From an uncultured candidate division Zixibacteria bacterium (lineage in GTDB: Bacteria > Zixibacteria > MSB-5A5 > GN15 > PGXB01), in NCBI GenBank assembly GCA_937925655.1, contig CALAMC010000114.1, positions 14,558-78,557 of the forward strand: a DNA stretch of 64,000 bases, in the 5' to 3' direction. Position 1 is the first letter of the stretch. Each line of letters starts with the position of its first letter. Of the stretch, positions 26,437 through 34,262 are shown piece by piece. The position numbers and the translations under genes were made by a program. The notes under the pieces were generated by a model. The model was not told where the DNA came from and made no database searches. It saw only the letters and a list, made by a program, of their open reading frames with translations.

Positions 26437-27762
26437 ATGAATAAAAGTGGCATACGACCACGGGTGGTTATTATCGGGGGTGGATTCGCCGGGCTTCACG
26501 CGGCCCAATCATTGAAAAACGCCCCGGTCGATATTACTCTTATTGACCGCCGCAATTTCCACCTGTTTCAGCCTCTATTATATCAAGTGGCTACGGCGGC
26601 GCTGTCTCCGGCCGATATTGCGTCACCGTTGCGTCAAATCCTTCGGCGTCAGAAAAACGTGAGCGTTATGATGGCCGAAGCGGTTGATTTTAGGCCGGAG
26701 CTAAAGAAAGTTGTTCTGCAGGACGGAGAGGTCGGTTACGACTTTCTTATTGTCGCGGCCGGGGCCGGTCCTCATTATTTTGGGCATGATAATTGGGCCG
26801 AGTATGCCCCGGGGCTGAAATCCATTGAAGATGCGCTTGAAATACGAAAACGCATTCTTCTGGCCTTTGAGATGGCGGAACGGGAAACGGATAACCAGGC
26901 CAGGGACGGTTGGCTAAATTTCATAATTATCGGTGGCGGTCCAACCGGAGTTGAACTGGCCGGGACTCTGGGCGAAATCGCGCATGATGCATTCCGCCAT
27001 GATTTTAAATCCTATGATACATCACAGGCCCGTATCTTTCTGGTCGAAGCCGGGGACAAAATTCTTCCGGCCTTTCCGCGCCGGCTGGCCGAAAGAGCCG
27101 TCCGCGCCCTGAAAAAACTGGGCGTGACGGTCATGACCGATACTCGCGTGACTGAAATCGGTGACGGTTATATAAAGCTTGGCAGTGGCGAAAGTGAAAG
27201 AACCTTGCACAGCCGAACCATCCTCTGGGCGGCAGGCGTGAAAGCTTCGCCTTTGGGCCAAGTTCTGGCCATGCGGACCGGGGCCGAAACCGACCGGGCG
27301 GGAAGAATCAAGGTAGGTGCGGATCTATCCGTAGCCAGATTTCCAGAAATATTAGTGGCCGGGGATCTGGCTTATATTGAAGATAATAGCGGAAAACCAT
27401 TACCGGAAGTGGCGCCCGTAGCCGTTCAGGCTGGGAGATATGCCGCCGCCGTTATTATTGCCCGTCTTAATGGCCGGCAAGTAAAACCGTTTCACTATCG
27501 CGACCTTGGCCTTATGGCCACCATCGGGCGCTCGGAAGCCGTTGTCAGAATCGGCCGCTTTCAAATTGGCGGTCTTTTGGGATGGCTTTTCTGGTTGTTT
27601 ATTCATCTCATGAATCTTGTGGAATTCGAAAACCGCCTGTTGGTTTTTATCCAATGGGCCTGGAATTATGTCACATTTAACCGAACCGCCCGACTGATCA
27701 CCGGAATAAATGAATCCTCGCCGTCTCGGTCAAACCGGAACGAATCGAATAAAAATCCCTGA
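26437..27762 (+). CDS. ndh: Type II NADH dehydrogenase (NDH-2)
   Basis: 441-residue FAD protein that passes electrons from NADH to quinone without pumping protons. N-terminal dinucleotide fold G-G-G-F-A-G-L-H-A-A, then F-H-L-F-Q-P-L-L-Y-Q-V-A-T-A (FAD/quinone-site signature of NDH-2), a second dinucleotide fold I-I-I-G-G-G-P-T-G-V-E-L-A-G, a flavin-binding V-A-G-D-L-A-Y, and the quinone-side A-P-V-A-V-Q-A-G. The hydrophobic C-terminus (G-G-L-L-G-W-L-F-W-L-F-I-H-L) is a membrane anchor. TATAAT lies at 26379-26384, with no clear -35. It probably feeds electrons to the bd oxidase encoded on the other strand. Confidence 0.92.
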   Translation: MNKSGIRPRVVIIGGGFAGLHAAQSLKNAPVDITLIDRRNFHLFQPLLYQVATAALSPADIASPLRQILRRQKNVSVMMAEAVDFRPELKKVVLQDGEVGYDFLIVAAGAGPHYFGHDNWAEYAPGLKSIEDALEIRKRILLAFEMAERETDNQARDGWLNFIIIGGGPTGVELAGTLGEIAHDAFRHDFKSYDTSQARIFLVEAGDKILPAFPRRLAERAVRALKKLGVTVMTDTRVTEIGDGYIKLGSGESERTLHSRTILWAAGVKASPLGQVLAMRTGAETDRAGRIKVGADLSVARFPEILVAGDLAYIEDNSGKPLPEVAPVAVQAGRYAAAVIIARLNGRQVKPFHYRDLGLMATIGRSEAVVRIGRFQIGGLLGWLFWLFIHLMNLVEFENRLLVFIQWAWNYVTFNRTARLITGINESSPSRSNRNESNKNP

Positions 27763-27826
27763 ATCTATGACACTCATTAGTCCTGGATGACTTTTTTTGT
27801 AATTCAGGCAATATCATAATCGGCGG

Positions 27827-27854
27827 TTGACATTAAAAATCCTCCCTGTATATT
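27827..27854 (+). promoter_or_regulatory. Sigma-70-type promoter for the porin gene
   Basis: TTGACA (27827-27832), 16 bases, TATATT (27849-27854), with TG directly before the -10. GGAGGATGCC then precedes the GTG at 27891. Confidence 0.75.
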
Positions 27855-27890
27855 CTCCGGTCAAAAAAAACGCATTACGAGGAGGATGCC

Positions 27891-29003
27891 GTGAGATTAA
27901 GTATATATCTTGTTTTGCTGTTTTCTTTACTGGTCGTTTCAGTGGAGGCAGAGGGCTGGCCGGATAATGTCAAATTTTCCGGCGACATGCGCTACCGCCA
28001 TGAAACCATAGACGCCGAAGAATATAACTCGGCCACCGAGGAAATCACCGCCTATTCGCAGAACCGTCACCGTATCCGCGCTCGGCTAAAAGTCCTGGGC
28101 ACGGTTACCGAAGACTTTTCTGCCGTATTACGATTCGGCCTCGGCGGGGAAGACCCTGCCGCCGTCAATCAAACTCTGACCGGGAGTTTTTCGCGAAAAG
28201 ACATATTCCTCGATCTGGCTTATTTCGATTATAAATCGTCGAGAGTCACCGGTTTGGAAATCTGGGGCGGAAAAATGCTTGACCCGTTCTTTCGGCCGGG
28301 TGAGGCCAGATTGGTCTGGGATAAAAATACCATGCCGGAGGGATTGGCCGCTTCATACGCCATCGACTATGACAGACTGAAATTCAAAATCAATCTCGCC
28401 GGGTTCTGGATTGAAGAGCGCAAAAAGGGCCGGGATTCATACACGACCTGGATACAGGGCGTTTTCAACTACCCGTTCGGCGGTAATAAGGGCAAGCTGC
28501 ATTGGGGGGCATCGTATTTCAGTTTCATCAATGCCCAGGGGTTTAAGCCGTTTTTTGACAGCACTAAAGGATACGGCAATACGCTCGACGCTGAAGGCCG
28601 ATACCTGTGGGATTATGATATTGCCGAGTTTTTTGTGGAACTCGATTATAGTTTTAACGCCATTCCACTTGTGTTTGCCTTCGATTATGCCCACAACGCC
28701 GCCGCCGACAGCAATAATACCGGTTATGAAATGTGTTTTCACGCCGGGCAATTGGGCGGACCGGGAACTTGGAAATTGAGCTACTTCTATCGTTATTTGG
28801 AAAGCGATATGGTCATCGGGCGGTTTGCCGACGGGCTATTGGGCGGGGGAGGTACTGATCAAAAGGGATTCGAAGGCCGTCTCTCGTATATGATGGGTCC
28901 CAACACGGAAGTGGGCGCGGTGTATTATCACAGCGCTGTCGGCCTTGACCGAAAACTTGATTATGACCGCCTCATGCTCGATTTGCGGCTTCATTTTAAA
29001 TAA
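27891..29003 (+). CDS. Putative outer-membrane porin
   Basis: 370 residues beginning with GTG behind GGAGGATGCC. Signal peptide (L-S-I-Y-L-V-L-L-F-S-L-L-V-V-S-V-E-A). The mature sequence opens F-S-G-D-M-R-Y-R-H-E-T, then N-R-H-R-I-R-A-R-L-K, then W-G-G-K-M-L-D-P-F, all typical of the putative-porin (PF16930-like) barrel group, and ends D-R-L-M-L-D-L-R-L-H-F-K with a terminal aromatic. It has its own strong promoter. Cargo is unknown. Confidence 0.75.
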   Translation: MRLSIYLVLLFSLLVVSVEAEGWPDNVKFSGDMRYRHETIDAEEYNSATEEITAYSQNRHRIRARLKVLGTVTEDFSAVLRFGLGGEDPAAVNQTLTGSFSRKDIFLDLAYFDYKSSRVTGLEIWGGKMLDPFFRPGEARLVWDKNTMPEGLAASYAIDYDRLKFKINLAGFWIEERKKGRDSYTTWIQGVFNYPFGGNKGKLHWGASYFSFINAQGFKPFFDSTKGYGNTLDAEGRYLWDYDIAEFFVELDYSFNAIPLVFAFDYAHNAAADSNNTGYEMCFHAGQLGGPGTWKLSYFYRYLESDMVIGRFADGLLGGGGTDQKGFEGRLSYMMGPNTEVGAVYYHSAVGLDRKLDYDRLMLDLRLHFK

Positions 29004-29208
29004 AGGTCCTTTTAATTGCCTAATGATTGCTCGGAATCAGTCGCTTTGCATTATACAGTTTGACCGACTGATTTCAACAAAGTCAGGGGATAGATATCGT
29101 TTCAACCGATGGTGGTGTGGCTTTCGGAGAGTATGTCCAAAAACCTGTTGCCAAGGCTCCGCTAAACCCGTAAATTCCTGATGCCAAGTGGCCTGTTTTA
29201 AATATTAC

Positions 29209-29282
29209 GCCCCCGTAGCTCATGTGGATAGAGCATCTGCCTTCTAAGCAGAGGGTAGCAGGTTCGAGTCCTGCCGGGGGTG
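29209..29282 (+). tRNA. tRNA-Arg, anticodon TCT
   Basis: 74-base cloverleaf without encoded CCA. Acceptor GCCCCCG / CGGGGGT (one G-T pair at the base), D arm GCTC / GAGC, anticodon arm TCTGC / GCAGA around CTTCTAA, and T arm GCAGG-TTCGAGT-CCTGC. Anticodon TCT at 29243-29245 reads AGA/AGG. It sits just before the disrupted region at 29433-30235. Confidence 0.95.
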
Positions 29283-29432
29283 TAAAATATCTTTTCTGCC
29301 CAAACTCCTCTAAAAAAGGATCTGTTAAACATAGTCTCGATAATATTCGTCAAATGGAAAACGATCCCGATTGGTAACCCCGATAAAATGGGCGGGATTT
29401 AATACAAATATACCCGGCAGCCCGGAGGATAG

Positions 29433-30061
29433 ATGAAACCGAAATCCTTGAAGAAAATACCCGTCTTTTTTTTGTCGTAATCCTGACCTGTTGCATGTTG
29501 GGAGAAAACAATTTTCTAATGGCCGCAGACCCGACGACTTCTTTTAGCGGGGATTTTGCATCAGACCCCTTTACTTCAATTACTGACGTCGCTCCTGCCA
29601 GCGATGAAGATTGCTCGTTTGCAGTTTCCTGGGTGGATTATGATAATGACGCATATCCTGATCTGTTCGTCACCCGCTGGTGGCCGTCTGAACCGCGATT
29701 GAACGCTCTTTATCATAACAATGGTGACGGGACATTCAGCCTTATCACGGAGGCGGCGCCGTCGAAAGAGGGGGGAGCTTTGGGTGCAACCTGGGGTGAT
29801 TATGACAATGACGGCGACGAAGATCTCTTCACGGCACGATTCGCGCCGCGTCCGACCGGGACTAACAATCGCCTTTACAGGAATGACGGGAAAGGTGTCT
29901 TTGCCGGTATCACCGACGGTTACGTTGTGAATGACACGGTTTTCAGCGTGCATACCATGTTTGGCGATTTCGACAACGACGGCGATTTGGATTTGTTCGC
30001 GGGATTCCATCATCCCCGCCTTCAGGGAGAGGGATTATATTATCGAAACGACGCCGGATAG
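29433..30061 (+). pseudogene. FG-GAP/VCBS-repeat secreted protein, frameshifted at 5' end and truncated at 3' end
   Basis: Three calcium-type repeats: D-Y-D-N-D-A-Y-P-D-L-F-V, D-Y-D-N-D-G-D-E-D-L-F-T and D-F-D-N-D-G-D-L-D-L-F-A. The best start is ATG 29433, after GGAGGATAG; its frame runs into TAA after a run of eight T (29466-29473). With one more T the frame would continue as a good lipoprotein/secretion signal (V-F-F-F-V-V-I-L-T-C-C-M-L-G) straight into the repeats. The 3' end breaks off mid-repeat (L-Y-Y-R-N-D-A-G then stop) exactly where a minus-strand truncated gene ends. Broken either in the genome or in the assembly. Confidence 0.7.
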
Positions 30062-30235
30062 GTTTTGCATATAGATGTCAATGGTGAAATCGTCGCCCGC
30101 TTTTATTACTTCAGGATTAGCCCCTTGAGACGTCACTTCAGCGTCGATGAAAACATTGGCGGCATTGGCGTTAATGACGAACATAAAAACCATTCCCAAT
30201 ACCAGACGCGAAATGATGTTTCGGAAAATTCGCAT
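30035..30235 (-). pseudogene. N-terminal fragment of a secreted cohesin-like protein
   Basis: 66 residues. Good start (ATG 30235 behind GGGAGG), signal peptide (I-I-S-R-L-V-L-G-M-V-F-M-F-V-I-N-A-N-A) and the first ~37 mature residues of a cohesin-like domain (I-D-A-E-V-T-S-Q-G...A-G-D-D-F-T-I-D-I-Y-M-Q-N-L-S-G), after which homology stops and the frame ends. It meets the truncated FG-GAP gene head to head, overlapping by 27 bases. The N-terminal match with the cohesin-like segments of the dockerin proteins suggests that it was one of that group. Confidence 0.6.
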
Positions 30236-30286
30236 AACCACCTCCCGGGCAGCGGAATTTTTAAGAATCTCGAAATAGACTACTTT

Positions 30287-30308
30287 CGATTCTATTAAAA
30301 TAGAATCG
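30287..30308. repeat. 22-base palindrome upstream of the truncated secreted gene; 30236-30574 otherwise holds no gene
   Basis: CGATTCTATT-AA-AATAGAATCG, perfect ten-base arms. On the minus strand TTGACA (30319-30324 read in reverse) lies 18 bases before TCTATT, so the palindrome overlaps a candidate -10 element and could be an operator of the truncated gene. The remaining sequence of this 339-base gap shows no other convincing feature. Confidence 0.5.
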
Positions 30309-30574
30309 GGATATCTATATTGTGTCAATGAATTTAATCTTTCGAATTAGTGGCGATTTTTGATCCCCCGAAACGAGAGCCATAATAGTTCATATTTATC
30401 ATGATTTTCGACGTATATATGAATATATTTTTCAAATTGCAATGGGAAATAAAACACCAAAGCTAAAACGTGATTTACTTTTTCGCGGATTTTATATACA
30501 TTCAGCGGTGACGGAAAACAAAATTATGATTGCCTAACATCGGGAAAACCAAATAACTGATTATGGAGGATTTC

Positions 30575-31141
30575 ATGAAACTACGGGGAAAAAGTTTATT
30601 GGTGCTGGCGATAGTCGTACTGATGACGACAATCGCTTCCGCGCAGGAAAGCACGATGCCGGTCGGGGAAGGGATGCCTAATTTCGGCCCGCCGGAAGAA
30701 ATTAAGCAAATGGCCGTCATGGTCGGCGACTGGCACTATGCCGGTCAGATGAAAATGTCTCCGGAAGCCGACTGGACCAACCACGAAGCCGAGGTTTCGT
30801 ATTCACTGGTGTGCGGCGGCGCCGTTCTCCAGATGACCTTCACCGGCATGATGATGGGCATGGAAATGCAGGGATTGAGCCTGGTTACATTCGACCGCGA
30901 AACCAAGATGTGGCAGCAAATTTGGGTGGATAATTTTGCGGCGCGGATGTCGATGTACACGGGAACATTCAAAGACGGCAAATGGAGCATGGGCGGCGAA
31001 GACCTGATGGATGGGCAGAAAATGTTCACCCGCACTACGACTTACGATATAACCGACAAAGAATTCAAGTGGATAATGGAAAATTCCATGGATGGTGAAA
31101 ACTGGTTTATTTCCATGCGAGGCATATACATAAAAAAATAG
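30575..31141 (+). CDS. DUF1579 family secreted protein
   Basis: 188 residues with a signal peptide (L-L-V-L-A-I-V-V-L-M-T-T-I-A-S-A). Core segments M-V-G-D-W-H-Y, G-G-A-V-L-Q-M-T-F-T-G, L-V-T-F-D-R-E-T-K-M-W-Q-Q-I-W-V-D and Y-T-G-T-F-K-D-G-K-W fit the DUF1579 beta-barrel-like family of unknown function. The ATG at 30575 has GGAGG before it; an in-frame ATG at 30563 overlaps that site. Followed by a terminator. Confidence 0.85.
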   Translation: MKLRGKSLLVLAIVVLMTTIASAQESTMPVGEGMPNFGPPEEIKQMAVMVGDWHYAGQMKMSPEADWTNHEAEVSYSLVCGGAVLQMTFTGMMMGMEMQGLSLVTFDRETKMWQQIWVDNFAARMSMYTGTFKDGKWSMGGEDLMDGQKMFTRTTTYDITDKEFKWIMENSMDGENWFISMRGIYIKK

Positions 31142-31163
31142 AGTATGCCGTGTCAATACCGGG

Positions 31164-31193
31164 GCGGAATCGGGTTTCGATTCCGCTTTTTTT
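31164..31193 (+). terminator. Rho-independent terminator after the DUF1579 gene
   Basis: GCGGAATCG (31164-31172), five-base loop, CGATTCCGC (31178-31186), then seven T. Confidence 0.9.
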
Positions 31194-31235
31194 ATTGGTT
31201 GCCGGTTATACCTTTCAGGCAGTATTTTACGGAAT

Positions 31236-32627
31236 ATGAGAAGTAAAATTATTTTGATTATCATAGCCGGTCTGGCCGTGCTTTACTGGACCGTCCTGGT
31301 TTTTCGATTGCCATTTTTTAATGTCGCACCGGGTTATTTCTGGCATTTCATGCAATATATTGATAAACCGCCGGGAAGTTTCTGGCTGCTGGGGCCGCTA
31401 TTATTGGTCGCCGTCTGCGGATTGTGGCTGGTGTATAAGTATCATGATCGAAGAAGCCTTGCTCTGGCCGTTCTGATTTTGCTGGGGTATTTTTTGCATC
31501 TCGGGATCGGTTTTCTCGATGGTCGCGGTATCGATGGATTCCGGGTACGGCTTTTAACTTTCGGTCATGCCGAATTTGTCAAACTCGCCGGCGCGCGGCC
31601 AAGTATATCGGCTATAACTAATGACTACGAAACAATTCTCGAAAATAACCCCGACCTAAGGTATACCGCAACCAAGCCGCCCGGGCAACTGCTGTTCTAT
31701 GTGCTGTCGCAGAAAATCACGGAGGCTATATCGCCGTCGGAAACCTATCAGGGTCGAATGTTGAAACTGTCTTTGTTTATCAGTCTGGTCTGGCCGCTTC
31801 TGGCTTTTTTGGTCATCTGGCCGATGTATTCGATTGCGAAGAGGATGTATGATCATGAGACGGCGGTTATGGCGGGTGTTTTGTACTTATTTATTCCTTC
31901 GGTAATGCTGGTTATATTGCATCTCGACCAGGTGCTGTTTCCGTTGCTGTTTGTGCTGACAATCGGGACGGCTCTCCGGGCGGGCCGTGTTGAGAGCTAT
32001 GTTATGGCCGTTGCCAGCGGGGTTCTGGTTTATTTGTCGCTGTATATATCATTTTCGCTGGTTGTTGTCTGGCCGGTATCGATAGCCATGATCATACTGT
32101 ACGGTCAGGGGCAATTCAGGTGGAAGGGTGCGGCGCTTTCGGTTCTGGGGACGTTTTTGATGTATGGTTTATTTTATGCATTGTTCCATTATGACGCCCT
32201 GACCAGGTACGCTAACGCCATGATGTACCATCGGGTCTGGAAGTTATGGCAGCCGGAGTTGTCCGAAACGATAAAGTTCGGTTTATTGAACCTGATTGAA
32301 TTTGCCTGCTGGCTGGGATTACCACTGGCGGTCTGGTTTTTGGCGTCGGTCGGCGGCGCCATGGGAAAAGGGGACGGGCAAAAATCAGGCAAAACCCGGT
32401 GGGTACCCGTTATTGAGGCTCTGGCTGTGGGATGTATGGCCTTTCTGGGGCAAACCAAGGGCGAAGTGGCCCGGCTGTGGATATTCATCATACCTTTAAT
32501 TTGCATGACAATTGCCTTTGAGATAAAAAGGCGCTTCCCGCACCAATACAATGAAGTGGTTTTATACACCATTGGACTGCAGTTTATCACCGTCATACTC
32601 ATGAAGTACATTCAGGATTTCTGGTAA
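31236..32627 (+). CDS. Multi-spanning GT-C-like glycosyltransferase family membrane protein
   Basis: 463 residues with ~10 helices. A hydrophilic loop after the second/third helix contains T-K-P-P-G-Q-L-L-F-Y, resembling the K-P-P-G loop of the lipid-linked sugar transferases (GT-C fold, PMT/ArnT-like); the other strong candidates are members of unassigned GT-C families. If so, it would transfer a sugar from a polyprenyl carrier on the periplasmic side. It starts 94 bases after the DUF1579 gene behind a terminator, so it has its own transcript. The gene at 34263 is a second GT-C type protein in the same region. Confidence 0.6.
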   Translation: MRSKIILIIIAGLAVLYWTVLVFRLPFFNVAPGYFWHFMQYIDKPPGSFWLLGPLLLVAVCGLWLVYKYHDRRSLALAVLILLGYFLHLGIGFLDGRGIDGFRVRLLTFGHAEFVKLAGARPSISAITNDYETILENNPDLRYTATKPPGQLLFYVLSQKITEAISPSETYQGRMLKLSLFISLVWPLLAFLVIWPMYSIAKRMYDHETAVMAGVLYLFIPSVMLVILHLDQVLFPLLFVLTIGTALRAGRVESYVMAVASGVLVYLSLYISFSLVVVWPVSIAMIILYGQGQFRWKGAALSVLGTFLMYGLFYALFHYDALTRYANAMMYHRVWKLWQPELSETIKFGLLNLIEFACWLGLPLAVWFLASVGGAMGKGDGQKSGKTRWVPVIEALAVGCMAFLGQTKGEVARLWIFIIPLICMTIAFEIKRRFPHQYNEVVLYTIGLQFITVILMKYIQDFW

Positions 32628-32671
32628 ATATATCGAGGCGGTTGGCCATGGCGGTCATCACACGATGGGTA

Positions 32672-33160
32672 TTAATCAGTCGTCAGGTAAAACAGCAAAA
32701 TTCCCCGGCCGGGTATAATTGAAGACCATTCGGTTGTTTCAAAACCGAATCCGGCGGCCGAGGCTTTCGCCATGTTATTACGGAATTGAGGACAAAGGAA
32801 CCAGGCGAAATGGGATAAGGCCGGATTGTGGCCGACCAGTATGGCTGTGTGGATGCTTTCGTCGAGGTCATCCAGCAAATGCAGTAAATCACGAGGGGAA
32901 TGTTCCTGATAAATGGACTTATCCTGCCTGATATTTGTTACCGGGAATCCAATAATTTCGGCCACAAGGTTGGCCGTCTCCAGCGCCCGGGGCGCCGGAC
33001 TGGATATTATAATGCCCGGAGACAGGTTGACTCGTGCCAGTTTATTGGCCAAGATTAAGGATTCTTTCCGACCAATATCGGTAAGCAGGCGGCCGAAATC
33101 ATCGCCGCTTGGGCCGGTTGACTCGGCGCTGGCATGACGGATAAGAATCAATTGTTTCAA
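32672..33160 (-). CDS. sixA: Phosphohistidine phosphatase, SixA-like
   Basis: 162 residues of the histidine phosphatase superfamily. Catalytic R-H-A (L-I-L-I-R-H-A-S-A-E-S) at the N-terminus, S-S-P-A-P-R-A-L-E-T-A in the middle and the second catalytic His in V-G-H-N-P-A-L. Short form as in SixA, which removes phosphate from histidine residues of phosphorelay proteins; with several histidine-kinase systems in the window this activity would fit, but the target is unknown. It converges with the GT-C gene, 44 bases apart. Confidence 0.88.
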   Translation of the reverse strand: MKQLILIRHASAESTGPSGDDFGRLLTDIGRKESLILANKLARVNLSPGIIISSPAPRALETANLVAEIIGFPVTNIRQDKSIYQEHSPRDLLHLLDDLDESIHTAILVGHNPALSHFAWFLCPQFRNNMAKASAAGFGFETTEWSSIIPGRGILLFYLTTD

Positions 33161-33210
33161 ATTATAGCCTTAACGGATTTTAACTCTGCTTTATAATTAA
33201 GAAATATTCG

Positions 33211-33295
33211 GGGATAAAGCAATAATTTTCGGAGGACGAATTCCAATGCATTCAATACATTACCACGATTCTTAATGTATGGAATAATTTATCCC
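33211..33295. other. Nested inverted repeats in the 33161-33527 gap
   Basis: Outer arms GGGATAAA (33211-33218) and TTTATCCC (33288-33295); inner arms ATTCAATACATT (33250-33261) and AATGTATGGAAT (33274-33285) with 11 of 12 positions complementary and a 12-base loop. The whole could fold as a stable two-stage hairpin. It ends 65 bases before the start of the remnant ORF at 33361. The rest of this 367-base gap holds only that ORF and the terminator at 33496-33521. Confidence 0.45.
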
Positions 33296-33360
33296 TGCCA
33301 CCCGAATCACCATAATCCATTATGACTATCTCCGAAATTCCGAAAACAGGCGGAGGCTCC

Positions 33361-33459
33361 ATGCAGTTATTTTTACTTGTCTATATTTACGTTGCTGGTA
33401 TCGGCTGGTTTTACTCTGGCCGGCGTTGCCGCCCAAACACGGTGCTTGTGGTATCTTGA
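33361..33459 (+). pseudogene. Short remnant ORF with a signal-peptide-like start
   Basis: A 32-codon ORF behind GGAGGCTCC beginning M-Q-L-F-L-L-V-Y-I-Y-V-A-G-I-G. A frame change near 33400 would give V-S-A-G-F-T-L-A-G-V-A-A-Q-T, a normal signal-peptidase site. It looks like the remains of a secreted protein gene, but a short functional peptide cannot be excluded. Confidence 0.3.
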
Positions 33460-33495
33460 TTGTTAAGTAAGTACACGGGGGCGACAGTGCAAATG

Positions 33496-33521
33496 AAAAG
33501 GCCGGAGCGTCTGCCCCGGCC
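33496..33521 (-). terminator. Terminator after the YceI gene
   Basis: On the minus strand GGCCGGGGC (33521-33513), AGAC loop, GCTCCGGCC (33508-33500) and then TTTT. Nine base pairs with one G-T. Confidence 0.8.
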
Positions 33522-33527
33522 CGGTGT

Positions 33528-34118
33528 TTATTCGGCCTTAACGGCCTGGATCTGAATATTGACTTTAACGTCGTTGCCCACGGTCAGGCCGCCGGTATCG
33601 AGGACTTTATTCCAACTGACCCCATAATCCTGACGATTGATTGTTAAACTGCCTTCCGCTCCGAAACGGGCTTTGCCCCACGGGTCGGTTATCGGACCGT
33701 TGAAAACGAAGGGAAATTTCACTTGCTTGGTGACACCACGCATGGTCAAATCACCGTGCATGATGAAGCCGTCGTCGGCTTTTTCGATTTTGGTACTGGT
33801 AAAGATTATTTCAGGAAAGTTTTCGACGTCGAAGAAATCCGCGCTTTTGAGATGATTGTCGCGGTTTTCATTATTGGTATTGATACTTGCCGCATGAATG
33901 GTTACCTTGACCGACGACTTGGTGAAATCGGCGGTATCATACATGATGTCAGTGTCAAACTGCCCGAAAAATCCTTTAACGTTGGTGATAACCATGTGCC
34001 GCACGGAAAAATCGATCATAGAATGAGCGGGGTCGAGCACGAATTTTTCCGCGGCAAAAGAAAAATCGGTCGCAAAAAGCAGAACTGCGGCGATTCCGAT
34101 AAAAATTCTTGTTTTCAT
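33528..34118 (-). CDS. YceI family periplasmic lipid-binding protein
   Basis: 196 residues. Signal peptide (I-F-I-G-I-A-A-V-L-L-F-A-T-D-F-S-F-A). Family marks are D-P-A-H-S-M-I-D-F-S-V-R-H-M, F-G-Q-F-D, L-K-S-A-D-F-F-D-V-E-N-F-P-E-I, G-D-L-T-M-R-G-V-T and W-G-K-A-R-F-G-A-E-G. YceI proteins form lipocalin-like barrels binding polyisoprenoids. ATG 34118 is preferred; the longer frame to 34136 adds M-L-L-E-A-V with a GAGGC before the later Met. It has its own terminator. Confidence 0.92.
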   Translation of the reverse strand: MKTRIFIGIAAVLLFATDFSFAAEKFVLDPAHSMIDFSVRHMVITNVKGFFGQFDTDIMYDTADFTKSSVKVTIHAASINTNNENRDNHLKSADFFDVENFPEIIFTSTKIEKADDGFIMHGDLTMRGVTKQVKFPFVFNGPITDPWGKARFGAEGSLTINRQDYGVSWNKVLDTGGLTVGNDVKVNIQIQAVKAE

Positions 34119-34262
34119 AACAGCCTCCAACAGCATTGAAATTGTTTTTTTCGCTCTTATTGATTGTTAAAACCAGAATGAATGAAAATGGTTCCGGTGG
34201 AATCGGGCCAAAAGTCAAAGGGACTTCGAAAACCAAAGCGTAAGCGATTAATATATAATGGC

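Noticed and set aside
29035..29073. Inverted repeat AATCAGTCG ... CGACTGATT after the porin gene
   Set aside because: Nine-base arms with a 21-base spacer and no T tract; too weak to call a terminator or operator alone.
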